Position numbers and translations under genes: made by a program. The notes below the pieces were generated by a model that was not told where the DNA came from, ran no database searches, and saw only the letters and a program-made list of their open reading frames with translations. 64,000 bases of DNA from Arthrobacter terrae (lineage in GTDB: Bacteria > Actinomycetota > Actinomycetes > Actinomycetales > Micrococcaceae). Location of the stretch: NCBI RefSeq assembly GCF_015708085.1, contig NZ_JADNYM010000022.1, forward strand, positions 1 through 64,000, read 5' to 3'. The stretch's first letter is position 1. Each line of letters begins with the position of its first letter. Positions 52,349 to 61,281 of this stretch are shown here, in pieces.

Positions 52349-52636
52349 ATGGCTAAGAATCGTAGTGAATTGGTTGCAGAGGTCGCGGCTAAGGCTGACA
52401 CCAGCCAGACGGCAGTAAACGCAGTGCTGGATGCCCTGTTCTCGGTTTTTGAGAGCTCCGTTTCCGCCGGCGAAAAAATCACCATCCCGGGTTGGTTGGC
52501 CGTTGAGCGCACCGACCGCGCCGCCCGTACGGGCCGCAACCCGCAGACCGGCGAGGCCATCCAGATCGCCGCCGGCCACAGCGTCAAGCTGACCGCAGGT
52601 TCCAAGCTCAAGGCCGCGGTCTCCACGAAGAAGTAG
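52349..52636 (+). CDS. hup: DNA-binding protein HU
   Basis: The 95-residue histone-like protein starts M-A-K-N-R-S-E-L-V-A-E-V-A-A-K-A and contains the DNA-arm region R-T-G-R-N-P-Q-T-G-E-A-I-Q-I with the intercalating proline. It ends with A-V-S-T-K-K and lacks the long Lys/Ala tail seen in the HU of Streptomyces class II or mycobacteria. AGGAGG sits 6 bp before the ATG. It compacts the nucleoid. It is a single-gene unit between two strong hairpins. Confidence 0.96.
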   Translation: MAKNRSELVAEVAAKADTSQTAVNAVLDALFSVFESSVSAGEKITIPGWLAVERTDRAARTGRNPQTGEAIQIAAGHSVKLTAGSKLKAAVSTKK

Positions 52637-52670
52637 TCTCCCAAGGACCTGCACGCTGCAGGACCTAAGC

Positions 52671-52704
52671 CTGAGGGCGGCCGCCGGGAGGTGGCCGCCC
52701 TCAG
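52671..52704 (+). terminator. Terminator of the HU gene
   Basis: CTGAGGGCGGCC and GGCCGCCCTCAG are perfect complements with a 10-nt loop, 35 bp after the stop, followed by CGTCTT. Confidence 0.82.
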
Positions 52705-52912
52705 CGTCTTAAACAGGAGTGCCCGATGGGCGTCCAACGAAGTTCCTGAGAGCGTTCGCGAGGGGTCCCGACCGTGCTAACGGGGAAGTTTCCGGCGGAC
52801 TCCCGGCGGACTCCCGGCGGTGCGCGGCGGTGCCCGGCGGTGCACGGCGGCAAAGTTCCTGGCCACCGGCGACGATTCGCGCATCTGCGGATGCTTGCCG
52901 GAGAATAGGTAC

Positions 52913-55087
52913 GTGCCAGTAACCACCACCAGCCGAAGAATTCCTCCCGTCAGCGGACCAGCAGCAGTACTGGGGATCCGTGGCCTGTGGCTGCTGTCCG
53001 GAGCAGGCGCGGCCCTGCTGGCGCTGGTGGTTGCCTTGCTCTTTTCTTCAGCGGCCGCTGCCAGCACGCTGATAGACCCAGGCGCCCTGACCCGGTGGGG
53101 CCTGCCGATAGCGCTGATCATCCACAACCTGGCGGTTGCCACCGTTATTGGATCGCTGGTTTTTGCGGTGGTGCTGCTGCCAAAGGATCTCGCTCCCAGC
53201 CGGCATGCGCCCGGCGGGCGATCTTCCGGATCTTCCCGCAGGGCGCCGGTAACGACGGCGCCGGTAACGACGGTGCCGGTCATGGGCGGGCCGGTGGGGC
53301 CGCCCGAACATCCTGCCTTCACCCGGGCCATGACGCTCGCTGCCGGCGCTGGCCTGCTCTGGACCATCTCTGCCGTCGCGGTGCTGATTTTCACCTACTC
53401 CGATATCTCCGGCCTGCCGATATCCGGCACGGGCGACTACTCCAACCAGTTGGTCTACTTCATGACAGACCAGGCAACAGGTCAAGCCTGGCTGTCTATC
53501 TGCATTTTCGCCGCCGTCGTCACGACGCTGTGTTTTGGCGTCCGCTCAACCACCGGGCTGGGCCTGACCATGGTGCTGGCCATCCTCGGGCTTGTTCCAC
53601 AGGCACTGATCGGGCACTCCTCCAGCGGCTCGGACCATCAGGGAGCGGTAAATTCCCTGCTGCTGCACATCATCGGCGTTGCCCTCTGGGTGGGTGGCAT
53701 CATTGCGCTGGCAGCGGTGTCCACGAAGTTGGGTAAACTAACGGCACCGGTGCTGAAGCGGTTCTCCGCACTGGCTCTGGTGTGTTTCTTTGTTGTCTTC
53801 GCTTCCGGCGTGATTAACGCGGCCATCCGCGTGACCAGTTGGAATGCGCTTTTCACCTCCCCCTACGGCCAGATGATCATGGCCAAGACGGTGGCCACGT
53901 TGGTGCTGGGCAGCATCGGTTACATGCACCGGTCCTGGATAATCCCGCGGCTTGAGGGCAAACGCCCGCTCGCAGCGTCCCGGGTCCTGTGGCAACTGAT
54001 CCTCGGTGAATTGATAATCATGGGCGCCACCAGCGGGATAGCAGTCGCCCTGAGCCGATCCGCCCCGCCGCAGCCAACCACTTTTGCACCTGACGCGACA
54101 CCCGCCGTGATCCTCAGCGGGTACCCGCTGCCGCCCGAACTGACCTTCTCCCGCTGGTTCAGCGAGTGGCGATTCGATTGGCTCTGGCTGACTTTTGTGC
54201 TGGTAAGCACGGCACTGTATTTCTCCGGCATGCTCAAGCTACACCGCCGGGGAGACAAATGGCCGGTGCTGCGGTTGGCCTCCTGGCTGGTCGGCATGGT
54301 GGCGCTGGTCTTCATCACCTCCGGCGGTCCGGCGGTGTACGGCATGGTGCTGTTCAGCGCGCACATGGTGGACCATATGGCCTTGATGGTGGTGGCACCG
54401 CTGTTTATGGTACTGGCCGCACCAGTGTCCCTGGCGTTGAAGGCGCTGACTCCCCGCGGCGACGGGAGCCGAGGCGCACGCGAATGGATCTTGGTGATTG
54501 TCCATTCCAGGTTCTCGAAGCTGGTAACGCACCCGCTCTTTGCCGCAGCCAACTTTGCCGGCTCGCTGGTGCTGTTTTACTACTCCGGCGCTTTTGAATA
54601 TGCGATGCGGGACCACATTGGCCACGAACTGATGATTTTGCACTTCACGCTGACCGGTTATGTATTCATTCTCACCATGATCGGTACGGATCCGCTGCCG
54701 CGTCGTGCGCCGTATCCGCTCCGGCTGCTGCTGCTGCTGGCCACGATGGCTTTCCACGCCTTTTTCGGGGTGACCCTGATGAGCTCCACGGCGCTGTTGG
54801 CCGGTGACTACTTCGGGAACATGGGCCGGTCCTGGGGCGCTTCGGCCATCGTGGACCAGCAGGCGGCCGGTGCCATCGCCTGGGGAATCGGCGAGGTCCC
54901 GACCCTGCTCATTGCCCTTGGGGTGGCTTTGATGTGGTCCCGTTCGGATGAACGCGAGATGAAGCGCAAGGACCGCGCTGCGGACCGGAATAATGATGCG
55001 GATTTGAGTGCTTACAACGATATGTTTGCCGACCTTGCCCAACGGGACGGAATCGTGCATGACGCCAAGCAAGGAGAACACAGCTAG
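52913..55087 (+). CDS. CopD / CtaG fusion: copper transport and cytochrome oxidase assembly protein
   Basis: The 724-residue membrane protein starts at GTG 52913 (GGAGA upstream). Its first half (helices to about residue 330) is CopD-like, with a G-H-S-S-S-G-S-D-H and L-L-L-H-I-I-G-V-A-L-W-V-G-G-I histidine-rich helix pair. The second half (about 390-690) is CtaG_Cox11-like (caa3-type oxidase assembly), with F-S-A-H-M-V-D-H-M-A-L-M and G-D-Y-F-G-N-M. It probably brings copper to cytochrome c oxidase. The last codon overlaps the next gene start (TAGTG). Upstream, at 52796-52855, are short GGCGGACTCCC and CGGCGGTGC direct repeats. Confidence 0.92.
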   Translation: MPVTTTSRRIPPVSGPAAVLGIRGLWLLSGAGAALLALVVALLFSSAAAASTLIDPGALTRWGLPIALIIHNLAVATVIGSLVFAVVLLPKDLAPSRHAPGGRSSGSSRRAPVTTAPVTTVPVMGGPVGPPEHPAFTRAMTLAAGAGLLWTISAVAVLIFTYSDISGLPISGTGDYSNQLVYFMTDQATGQAWLSICIFAAVVTTLCFGVRSTTGLGLTMVLAILGLVPQALIGHSSSGSDHQGAVNSLLLHIIGVALWVGGIIALAAVSTKLGKLTAPVLKRFSALALVCFFVVFASGVINAAIRVTSWNALFTSPYGQMIMAKTVATLVLGSIGYMHRSWIIPRLEGKRPLAASRVLWQLILGELIIMGATSGIAVALSRSAPPQPTTFAPDATPAVILSGYPLPPELTFSRWFSEWRFDWLWLTFVLVSTALYFSGMLKLHRRGDKWPVLRLASWLVGMVALVFITSGGPAVYGMVLFSAHMVDHMALMVVAPLFMVLAAPVSLALKALTPRGDGSRGAREWILVIVHSRFSKLVTHPLFAAANFAGSLVLFYYSGAFEYAMRDHIGHELMILHFTLTGYVFILTMIGTDPLPRRAPYPLRLLLLLATMAFHAFFGVTLMSSTALLAGDYFGNMGRSWGASAIVDQQAAGAIAWGIGEVPTLLIALGVALMWSRSDEREMKRKDRAADRNNDADLSAYNDMFADLAQRDGIVHDAKQGEHS

Positions 55088-57102
55088 TGGATACAGCAGC
55101 AGGGACCGCAACGCACCTGAAGATCAGGGCCTCCGAGCTTCAGGGTCGGAGCTGGCTTAATACCGGCGGTAAAGCGCTGGGGCTGGAACAGTTGCGTGGA
55201 AAAATCGTGCTGCTGGATTTTTGGACGTTCTGCTGTATCAACTGCCTGCACGTGATCGATGAACTGCGGCCGCTGGAGCAGGAATACTCCGATGTGCTGG
55301 TGACAGTGGGGGTGCACTCACCCAAATTTGAACACGAGGCGGACCCGGTGGCCCTGGCTGCCGCCGTCGAACGTTACGAGATCCGCCATCCCATTCTGGA
55401 CGATCCGCAGTTGCTCACCTGGCAGGCTTACGCGGCACGGGCCTGGCCCACCCTTGTGGTCATCGATCCGGAGGGCTACATTGTGGCGCACCTTTCCGGT
55501 GAGGGGCATGCGGCGGGTCTGGCGACGCTGATTCCCGAGCTGATGGCGGAGCATGAAGCCAAAGGCACCTTGCACCGGGGCGATGGACCGTACGTGGCTC
55601 CGGTGCCGACGGCGGGCGATCTTCGCTTTCCGGGTAAGGTGCTGCCGCTGCCGAACGGGCGTTTTTTGGTTTCCAATACCGGGCAGCACCGGCTTACCGA
55701 GCTGGGACCGGATCTGCAGACGGTGCTGCGGACCATCGGTTCCGGGGACAAGGGGCATGCCGACGGGACGGCCGGAAAAGCGCAGTTCAATGAGCCGCAG
55801 GGCCTGACCCTGTTGCCGGCGGATATCGCCGCGCAGGTAGGCTACGATGTCGTCGTCGCCGATTCCGTCAATCACCGCCTGCGCGGCGTCCGGCTCAGCG
55901 ACGGATCGGTCCGGACGCTGGCCGGCAGCGGCATCCAGCGGCTGCTGGAGGCCGGACCGGCAAGAGTGGACGACGACGGCGCCGCACTTTCCGGCGGCGA
56001 TCTGGGCTTGCGTCCGCTGGAGGTCGCGCTGTCCTCGCCGTGGGACGTCATCTGGTCCGCGGCCCTTAACCGGGTAATTGTGGCCATGGCCGGCGTTCAC
56101 CAGATTTTCGGATTTGACCCGGTAACCGGCCGGATCAGTATCGTGGCGGGTAATGGGCTCGAAGGTCTGCTGGACGGGCCGGCGGACCAAGCGTGGTTTG
56201 CCCAGCCCTCGGGTCTGGCCGAGGGACCGGATGGAAGCATCTGGGTGGCCGATTCGGAAACCTCCGCCCTGCGGGTACTCCGGGTCACGCCGCCCGCCTC
56301 CCAACTAGGTAGCAGCAACGGCACCCATTCGTCATTTTCGGTGCCGCAAGTGCGACCTAGTTGGGACGAAGAGGGTGCTGCGGGCATCACAGTGGAAACG
56401 GCCGTAGGTACGGGCCTTTTCGATTTCGGTTTCCGCGACGGAGCGGCGGAGCAGGCCCGGCTGCAGCATCCGCTGGGTGTGACGGTGCTGCCGGACGGTT
56501 CGGTGGCCATTGCCGATACGTACAACGGCGCAGTGCGACGCTATGATCCGGTCGCCGGGACATTGAGTACGCTGGCTCGGGGCCTTGCGGAGCCCTCTGA
56601 CGTGCTGTTGGACAGCAGCGGGGAAACCGCGCTGCTGATCGTGGTGGAAGCTAACCGGCATCAGCTGGTGCGCTTGCCGGTTCCCAAGGAAGCGCAGCAG
56701 GTCGATGAAGGCGCGGCACAGACGCAGCGTCCTAAAACCCCTGTTGCCCCGGGTGAGCTTGCTTTAGAGGTACGTTTCTCGGCTCCGACGGGGCAGAAAC
56801 TGGATGACCGCTGGGGGGACCCAACCCAGCTGAAGGTCTCCGCTACACCGCCGGAGCTGCTGACGGCAGGAGGGGGGACGTCAATGGGCCTGTCGCGGAG
56901 CCTGACTTTGGCGGACGGAATTCCCGCCGGAATTCTGCACATTACCGCCCGCGCGGCCGCGTGCGACGGGCCGGAAACGGCCGACGGCGGGATCCCTGAG
57001 CATGCGGCATGCCACCTGTACCAGCAGGACTGGGGTATCCCCGTGCTGCTGGATCCCTCCGGTGCCACCGTACTGACGCTGGATCTGCGCGGAATGGATT
57101 AG
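55087..57102 (+). CDS. Thioredoxin-like NHL-repeat protein (NHLRC2-like)
   Basis: The 671-residue protein combines an N-terminal TlpA/thioredoxin-like domain (about 20-165) with a C50-I-N-C53 active site in F-W-T-F-C-C-I-N-C and a beta-propeller of NHL repeats (about 180-520). Examples are F-N-E-P-Q-G-L-T-L-L and H-P-L-G-V-T-V-L-P-D-G-S-V-A-I-A-D-T-Y-N. A C-terminal beta domain follows. Architecture equals the NHLRC2 family, whose function is not settled. Residues about 405-427 are encoded by a REP-like hairpin insertion. The GTG start overlaps the CopD/CtaG stop, suggesting a joint redox or copper role. No signal peptide is visible. Confidence 0.9.
   Translation: MDTAAGTATHLKIRASELQGRSWLNTGGKALGLEQLRGKIVLLDFWTFCCINCLHVIDELRPLEQEYSDVLVTVGVHSPKFEHEADPVALAAAVERYEIRHPILDDPQLLTWQAYAARAWPTLVVIDPEGYIVAHLSGEGHAAGLATLIPELMAEHEAKGTLHRGDGPYVAPVPTAGDLRFPGKVLPLPNGRFLVSNTGQHRLTELGPDLQTVLRTIGSGDKGHADGTAGKAQFNEPQGLTLLPADIAAQVGYDVVVADSVNHRLRGVRLSDGSVRTLAGSGIQRLLEAGPARVDDDGAALSGGDLGLRPLEVALSSPWDVIWSAALNRVIVAMAGVHQIFGFDPVTGRISIVAGNGLEGLLDGPADQAWFAQPSGLAEGPDGSIWVADSETSALRVLRVTPPASQLGSSNGTHSSFSVPQVRPSWDEEGAAGITVETAVGTGLFDFGFRDGAAEQARLQHPLGVTVLPDGSVAIADTYNGAVRRYDPVAGTLSTLARGLAEPSDVLLDSSGETALLIVVEANRHQLVRLPVPKEAQQVDEGAAQTQRPKTPVAPGELALEVRFSAPTGQKLDDRWGDPTQLKVSATPPELLTAGGGTSMGLSRSLTLADGIPAGILHITARAAACDGPETADGGIPEHAACHLYQQDWGIPVLLDPSGATVLTLDLRGMD
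56299..56366. repeat. REP-like hairpin element inside a coding sequence
   Basis: Outer arms TCCCAACTAGGT and ACCTAGTTGGGA (12 bp, perfect) enclose two symmetrical 9-nt internal loops, then an inner stem GGCACC / GGTGCC and a 14-nt loop. Such organised, symmetric structure is typical of interspersed palindromic elements rather than a protein-coding segment. It keeps the reading frame open and adds a Ser/Gly/Asn-rich stretch between propeller blades. Confidence 0.75.
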
Positions 57103-57135
57103 CGTCCGGCTACGCCTGCAGGAGTCATCATGAGG

Positions 57136-57161
57136 AGTAGCCAGCATCCGTAGCCAGCATC
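57136..57161. repeat. 13-bp direct repeat, two copies
   Basis: GTAGCCAGCATCC is immediately duplicated in the gap between the NHL protein and the next gene. It is a minor tandem duplication without evident function. Confidence 0.7.
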
Positions 57162-57239
57162 CCTGCACAGACCAGCGCACTCCTGCCGTCGCGCACAGAT
57201 CAGTCAACGCCGTGCCATAGCCGTTCGTCGACTGGCAGA

Positions 57240-58205
57240 GTGATGGACATGGATATTGAGCAGGTGTTGCGGGGCTTGGGCGGGGCCGCCCGAACGGGCA
57301 CCTTGCTGCAGCTCGGCGTGACCGCAGCCCAGCTTGTGCGTGCGGTCCGGAGCAGGCAGGTATGGCAGCCGGGACCGGATGTTCTCTCGATCTACGGGGC
57401 TCCGGAGGAGTTTGTGCAGGCCGCCTGTCAGGGCGGCGTTCTGACGTGTGTCTCCGCTGCCGGTCAGTTCGGGCTGTGGCGGGTCCGCGAACCTCGACAG
57501 TTGCATCTGGCCTTTCCGCAACAGCGGCGGCTTGGCCATGAGCCGTGCGATGAACCGGACCATGAACGGGACAATGAGCCGCACGATGAACCGGTTGGTG
57601 CGTCCGTGCCCGGTCCCAGCTACAGCAGCTTCACGCCGCTGCGGCATCCCATCCTTCATTCACGGCTTACTCGTCCGGCTGCCGGACCTCCTGTGGCGGC
57701 GCTGGAGGATGCGCTGATTCATGCGCTGTTGTGCCTGCCGATGCCGGAGTCAGTGGTTCTGGTGGAGTCGGCAGTCAACCGTGGGCTGGCGACCACTGAT
57801 CTGCTGCGCCAGACCCTCTTGGCCGGAACGGATGCTGCGACCGTGAGGGCAGGCCATGCTCTGACGGCGCTCGATCTGGTCCACCCGGGATCGAGTTCGG
57901 CGCTGGAAGTCCTGGCGCGGGTAGTATTCCGCCGGTTCGGTTTCGACGTTGCCACCCAGGTGTGGATCTGCGGTGTGGGGGTGGTGGACTTTCTGATCGA
58001 GGGGTGTCTCATCGTGGAGCTCGCCGGGCCGGACGTGGAGCTGCACAAGTCACAGTTCCGTGCGGACTTCTGCCTGGAGCTGGCAGCCATCGCCGCGGGC
58101 TATGCGTTGTTGCGGGTGCCGTACACGGAGGCGGTGAACCGTCCGCAGCTATTGTCCGGGCGGCTGCGGCGCGCATTGGGGGAGGGGAGGCTGCTGGCCG
58201 GGTGA
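57240..58205 (+). CDS. AbiEi-like / DUF559-like hypothetical protein
   Basis: The roughly 320-residue protein is of the common actinobacterial type with an N-terminal AbiEi-antitoxin-like winged-helix region (about 5-60) and a C-terminal segment resembling the DUF559/Vsr endonuclease fold (about 225-310). The core is V-V-D-F-L-I-E-G-C-L-I-V-E-L-A-G. The usual acidic residue after V-E-V/L is alanine here, so the nuclease site may be dead. The start is GTG 57240, ATG 57243 or 57249, none with a strong RBS. A repetitive acidic insert (E-P-C-D-E-P-D-H-E-R-D) lies at about 102-118. No cognate toxin is adjacent. Confidence 0.65.
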   Translation: MMDMDIEQVLRGLGGAARTGTLLQLGVTAAQLVRAVRSRQVWQPGPDVLSIYGAPEEFVQAACQGGVLTCVSAAGQFGLWRVREPRQLHLAFPQQRRLGHEPCDEPDHERDNEPHDEPVGASVPGPSYSSFTPLRHPILHSRLTRPAAGPPVAALEDALIHALLCLPMPESVVLVESAVNRGLATTDLLRQTLLAGTDAATVRAGHALTALDLVHPGSSSALEVLARVVFRRFGFDVATQVWICGVGVVDFLIEGCLIVELAGPDVELHKSQFRADFCLELAAIAAGYALLRVPYTEAVNRPQLLSGRLRRALGEGRLLAG

Positions 58206-58207
58206 GA

Positions 58208-59203
58208 TTAGTAATCTACTACGGGTGTGACCGTGACCTTGGACCCCGTCGTATCCAGCTTGGCCGTGAAACCGAAGTCCTCCGCCTGCTTAACCTGGCT
58301 TACTTCACCGGTGTAGAGCTGCTGTTCCTGGTAGCTGACCTGCGCTTTGACGGTTAGCGGTGCTATCACCCATGCGCCGCCATAGGCCGAAATATTCACT
58401 TTCGGGTAGCTCACAATGTTCCACAGGACCGGGCTGACGATCCGGTTGTCCGAGTGGTTACTCAACGGGCAATCCGCCGGTAGCAGTACCTGTTGTTTGG
58501 CGCAGCCGTCCAGATACTGCTGCAGTTGGTCATTGACTGCATTCATCAGCTTCGCCGAGGGCGCCGTAGCGAGGTCCACTGCCGGGACCCTGACAGCGGG
58601 GGAGGTGACCGTCGTCGACACAGCTGGTGCCTGGAACAGGTCGTTCGCAAAGGCTGCCTCATATTGACCGGGGTACAGCACGGCGAACCTATTGCGGCCG
58701 GCCGGCATTCTGACAGTGACGCCGTTGAGCGAGGCGGTGGTTTCGTTGACCACGGAGACATCGAGGGTGGGCAGTGGAGCGGGGATAAAGGACCACGTGC
58801 TGAAGAACAGCCACTGCTTGCCTGCGGGCTCCAGCTGGAAATTGGTACTCTTCTGCGCGCCATCGACGTTGTAACTGGCCGTCACCTTGACGTTGCCGCC
58901 GTCTTCCGGCTGGGGATCGCCAACCCGTAGATCCGACAGGTGGGCCGCAGCACTGCTGAGGCCTCTGCCGTCGAGTACGGCAGGGTTAGCCGTGGGGGTC
59001 GTGGGCTTGAGCAGTCCGAGGGCTTTGGCCCCATCGCCGTCGTGCAGCGCCTGAAAATAATCCCGTACCGGTTGCTGTGGGCCAAAATAGTTCGCATTCA
59101 CGACGCTGATTGTGATGACGGCTGCGGTTACGGCCAGCATCAGTCCCAACAGCCAGCCGGCCGCGATCCTGATGAGTCCGGTGCCGTTTTTCACGGTATC
59201 CAC
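58208..59203 (-). CDS. Membrane-anchored hypothetical protein
   Basis: It encodes 331 residues with an N-terminal transmembrane segment at about 12-35 (L-L-G-L-M-L-A-V-T-A-A-V-I-T-I-S) and a large external part. The first third, Q-P-V-R-D-Y-F-Q-A-L-H-D-G-D-G-A-K-A-L, looks NTF2-like. A pair of cysteines, D-G-C-A-K and A-D-C-P-L, may form a disulfide. A DUF4878- or TcaA-type organisation of actinobacterial envelope proteins is similar, but I cannot assign it firmly. The gene is convergent with the AbiEi-like gene, with only 2 bp between stops. Confidence 0.68.
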   Translation of the reverse strand: MDTVKNGTGLIRIAAGWLLGLMLAVTAAVITISVVNANYFGPQQPVRDYFQALHDGDGAKALGLLKPTTPTANPAVLDGRGLSSAAAHLSDLRVGDPQPEDGGNVKVTASYNVDGAQKSTNFQLEPAGKQWLFFSTWSFIPAPLPTLDVSVVNETTASLNGVTVRMPAGRNRFAVLYPGQYEAAFANDLFQAPAVSTTVTSPAVRVPAVDLATAPSAKLMNAVNDQLQQYLDGCAKQQVLLPADCPLSNHSDNRIVSPVLWNIVSYPKVNISAYGGAWVIAPLTVKAQVSYQEQQLYTGEVSQVKQAEDFGFTAKLDTTGSKVTVTPVVDY

Positions 59204-59262
59204 GATACCGGTTGGGGCAGGTTGGCCGCGTCGGGGAGGCCGATTGTGACCTTAGGCCCGGC

Positions 59263-60216
59263 TCACGCCAGCAGCGCGGACACCAGCACCAGCACCGGGA
59301 CGCCCACGGCGGTGGTCAGCAGAACCGTGTCTTTGGCAATCGAGACACCCGTTTCATAGCGCGCCGCCGTAATGAAGACGTTCTGGGCCGTGGGCAGGGC
59401 GGCCAGCACGACGGCGGCAAACAAGGCGTGCCCGTGCAGGTCCAGCAGGTAGCGGGCCAGTAGAAAAGCAACAAGTGGCTGCAGCACCAGCTTGACACCC
59501 GAGGCGAGCAGGACGTCGCCGCGGTCGAGGCGGTTCTGCAGGGGTTTGGAGCCGTACAGCGAAATGCCGAAGGCCAGGAGCGCACCGGGGACGGCAGCCC
59601 CGCCCACCAAAACGAATGGCTGCATGAGGAGGTCCGGGGGATGCCACCCGGTGCCGGCAATCAGCAGCCCGAGCAGGGATGCTATCAGGATAGGGTTCTT
59701 GGGGATCTGGATCAGGAAGGCACCGAAGGATGCGTTACGGCCACGACTGACGCTGTCCATCATCAGGACGAAGAATGGGGTGTAGAACGCCAGCTGGAAA
59801 ATCAGCACGGGAGCTGCGAAAGACGCGTCGCCGAGGACGTAGACTGCAATGGGAATGCCCAGGTATGCGGCATTTACCAAGGACGCGGACATGGCACCGA
59901 CCAAGGCTGTCCCGGTGCGTCGTTTCAACAGGACACGGGCAATGAACAGATACGCCAGCGAAGCGGCGAAGGCACTCAGCGCAGCCACCAGCAGTGAGGT
60001 GGAAAAGACCGCACGCAGATCCGTGCGGCTCAGCGTCTGGAGCATCAGTGCCGGCGTCGCGACGAAGAACACCAGGCGGCTGAGGATTCTCTGGCCGTCC
60101 GGTCCGAGCACATTGAAACGGCCCAGCACGTATCCAATGAGGATAACGATCCAGATGACCGAAAAGCCCTGCAGAACGCCGAGCATGCTTAGCGTGATCT
60201 GATATTGGAAGGGCAA
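59263..60216 (-). CDS. AEC-family (auxin efflux carrier-like) transporter
   Basis: The protein of 307-317 residues has about ten hydrophobic helices in two halves, starting V-I-W-I-V-I-L-I-G-Y-V-L-G-R-F-N-V-L. The family-typical L-P-T-A-Q-N-V-F-I-T-A lies near the C-terminus. Bacterial AEC proteins carry malate, malonate or other small anions. A TTG at 60216 is preceded by AGAGAG, whereas ATG 60186 has no RBS; either may be used. Its substrate is not deducible from the neighbours. Confidence 0.88.
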   Translation of the reverse strand: MPFQYQITLSMLGVLQGFSVIWIVILIGYVLGRFNVLGPDGQRILSRLVFFVATPALMLQTLSRTDLRAVFSTSLLVAALSAFAASLAYLFIARVLLKRRTGTALVGAMSASLVNAAYLGIPIAVYVLGDASFAAPVLIFQLAFYTPFFVLMMDSVSRGRNASFGAFLIQIPKNPILIASLLGLLIAGTGWHPPDLLMQPFVLVGGAAVPGALLAFGISLYGSKPLQNRLDRGDVLLASGVKLVLQPLVAFLLARYLLDLHGHALFAAVVLAALPTAQNVFITAARYETGVSIAKDTVLLTTAVGVPVLVLVSALLA

Positions 60217-60242
60217 GCTCTCTTAAAGTGCACCGGTCCAGC

Positions 60243-60248
60243 CTAAGC
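60243..60248 (+). promoter_or_regulatory. Putative -10 box (TAAGCT) before the epimerase gene
   Basis: TAAGCT resembles the boxes of the leaderless genes in this window, but here it lies 44 bp before ATG 60292, which has its own AAGGAG. A normal leader is therefore expected. Confidence 0.3.
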
Positions 60249-60291
60249 TGAAGCCAAGTGAAGTCGCGCAGGTCGAATCGAAGGAGCGAAT

Positions 60292-61182
60292 ATGTTGACC
60301 GTTGCTGTTACAGGAGCCCATGGTAAAGCCGGCCGGGCGGCCGTAGCCGAGCTGCTGGCGCATGGTTACCAGGTGCACGCCAGCGACCTCGCCGGACCGG
60401 TGGGGCGCAATTCGGATTTGGGGTGCCCGACGATGCGTGTGGACCTGACCGATTACGGTCAGGCGCTTCAGGCACTGAGCGGGGTCGACGCCGTCGTCCA
60501 TTTGGCAAATATCCCTGAACCGGGCATGTACCCGCCGGCAGAAACCATTAACCGCAACACCGCCGCAAATCACAACGTCTTTTTGGCGGCAGCGGCGCTG
60601 AAGCTCCAGCGGGTGGTGTGGGCGTCGTCGGAAACGACCCTTGGACTGCCGTTCGGCGGGAGCGACAAGGCCGGTGAAAGAGATGGAGAGCTGCATTACG
60701 CGCCCGTTGATGAGGATCATTTTCCCTACCCGAGCAGCACCTACGCGCTCTCCAAGGTTCTCGGAGAGCAGGCTGCGGCGCACGTTTCCGGCTGGTCCGG
60801 GGTCCCGTTTGTGGGGCTGCGGATCACGAATATTTTCACTGCGGCCCAATACCAGCAAGTACCGGATTACTGGGCCGACGCCCGGCTGCGGCGCTGGAAT
60901 CTGTGGGGATACATTGACGCGCGCGACGTCGCCGCTGCATGTCGGAACGCGCTGGAAGCAGACACGACCGGTTCCATCAACGTCATCATCGCCGCCGCGG
61001 ATACGATCATGAACCGGCCCTCGGCGGACCTGCTGGATGAGGTGTTTCCGGGACTTGAGCGCCGGGCGGAAATCAGCGGACACGAAACGCTGCTGAGTAT
61101 CGAAGGCGCACGGAAACTGATTGGCTACCGGCCGGAGCATTCCTGGCGGGACGTTATTTCCGCGGGCGAGGCAGCAGGATAA
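60292..61182 (+). CDS. NAD(P)-dependent epimerase/dehydratase (extended SDR)
   Basis: The 296-residue protein has the extended SDR cofactor motif T-G-A-H-G-K-A-G at residues 7-14, V-D-A-V-V-H-L-A-N, the catalytic S-S-E and Y-A-L-S-K (Y-x-x-x-K). R-I-T-N-I-F leads into the substrate domain. It is related to sugar-nucleotide epimerases and uronate dehydrogenases; the substrate is unknown. AAGGAG lies 6 bp before the ATG. It appears monocistronic. Confidence 0.9.
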   Translation: MLTVAVTGAHGKAGRAAVAELLAHGYQVHASDLAGPVGRNSDLGCPTMRVDLTDYGQALQALSGVDAVVHLANIPEPGMYPPAETINRNTAANHNVFLAAAALKLQRVVWASSETTLGLPFGGSDKAGERDGELHYAPVDEDHFPYPSSTYALSKVLGEQAAAHVSGWSGVPFVGLRITNIFTAAQYQQVPDYWADARLRRWNLWGYIDARDVAAACRNALEADTTGSINVIIAAADTIMNRPSADLLDEVFPGLERRAEISGHETLLSIEGARKLIGYRPEHSWRDVISAGEAAG

Positions 61183-61281
61183 GTCCTTGATACCGTCCGC
61201 GGCCGCAGGTAGCGTGGACAGCGCATTGCAGTCACCCGGTCCGTCCCGCACCGGGTGAGCGGGTTTCAGATAGGAAACGTG

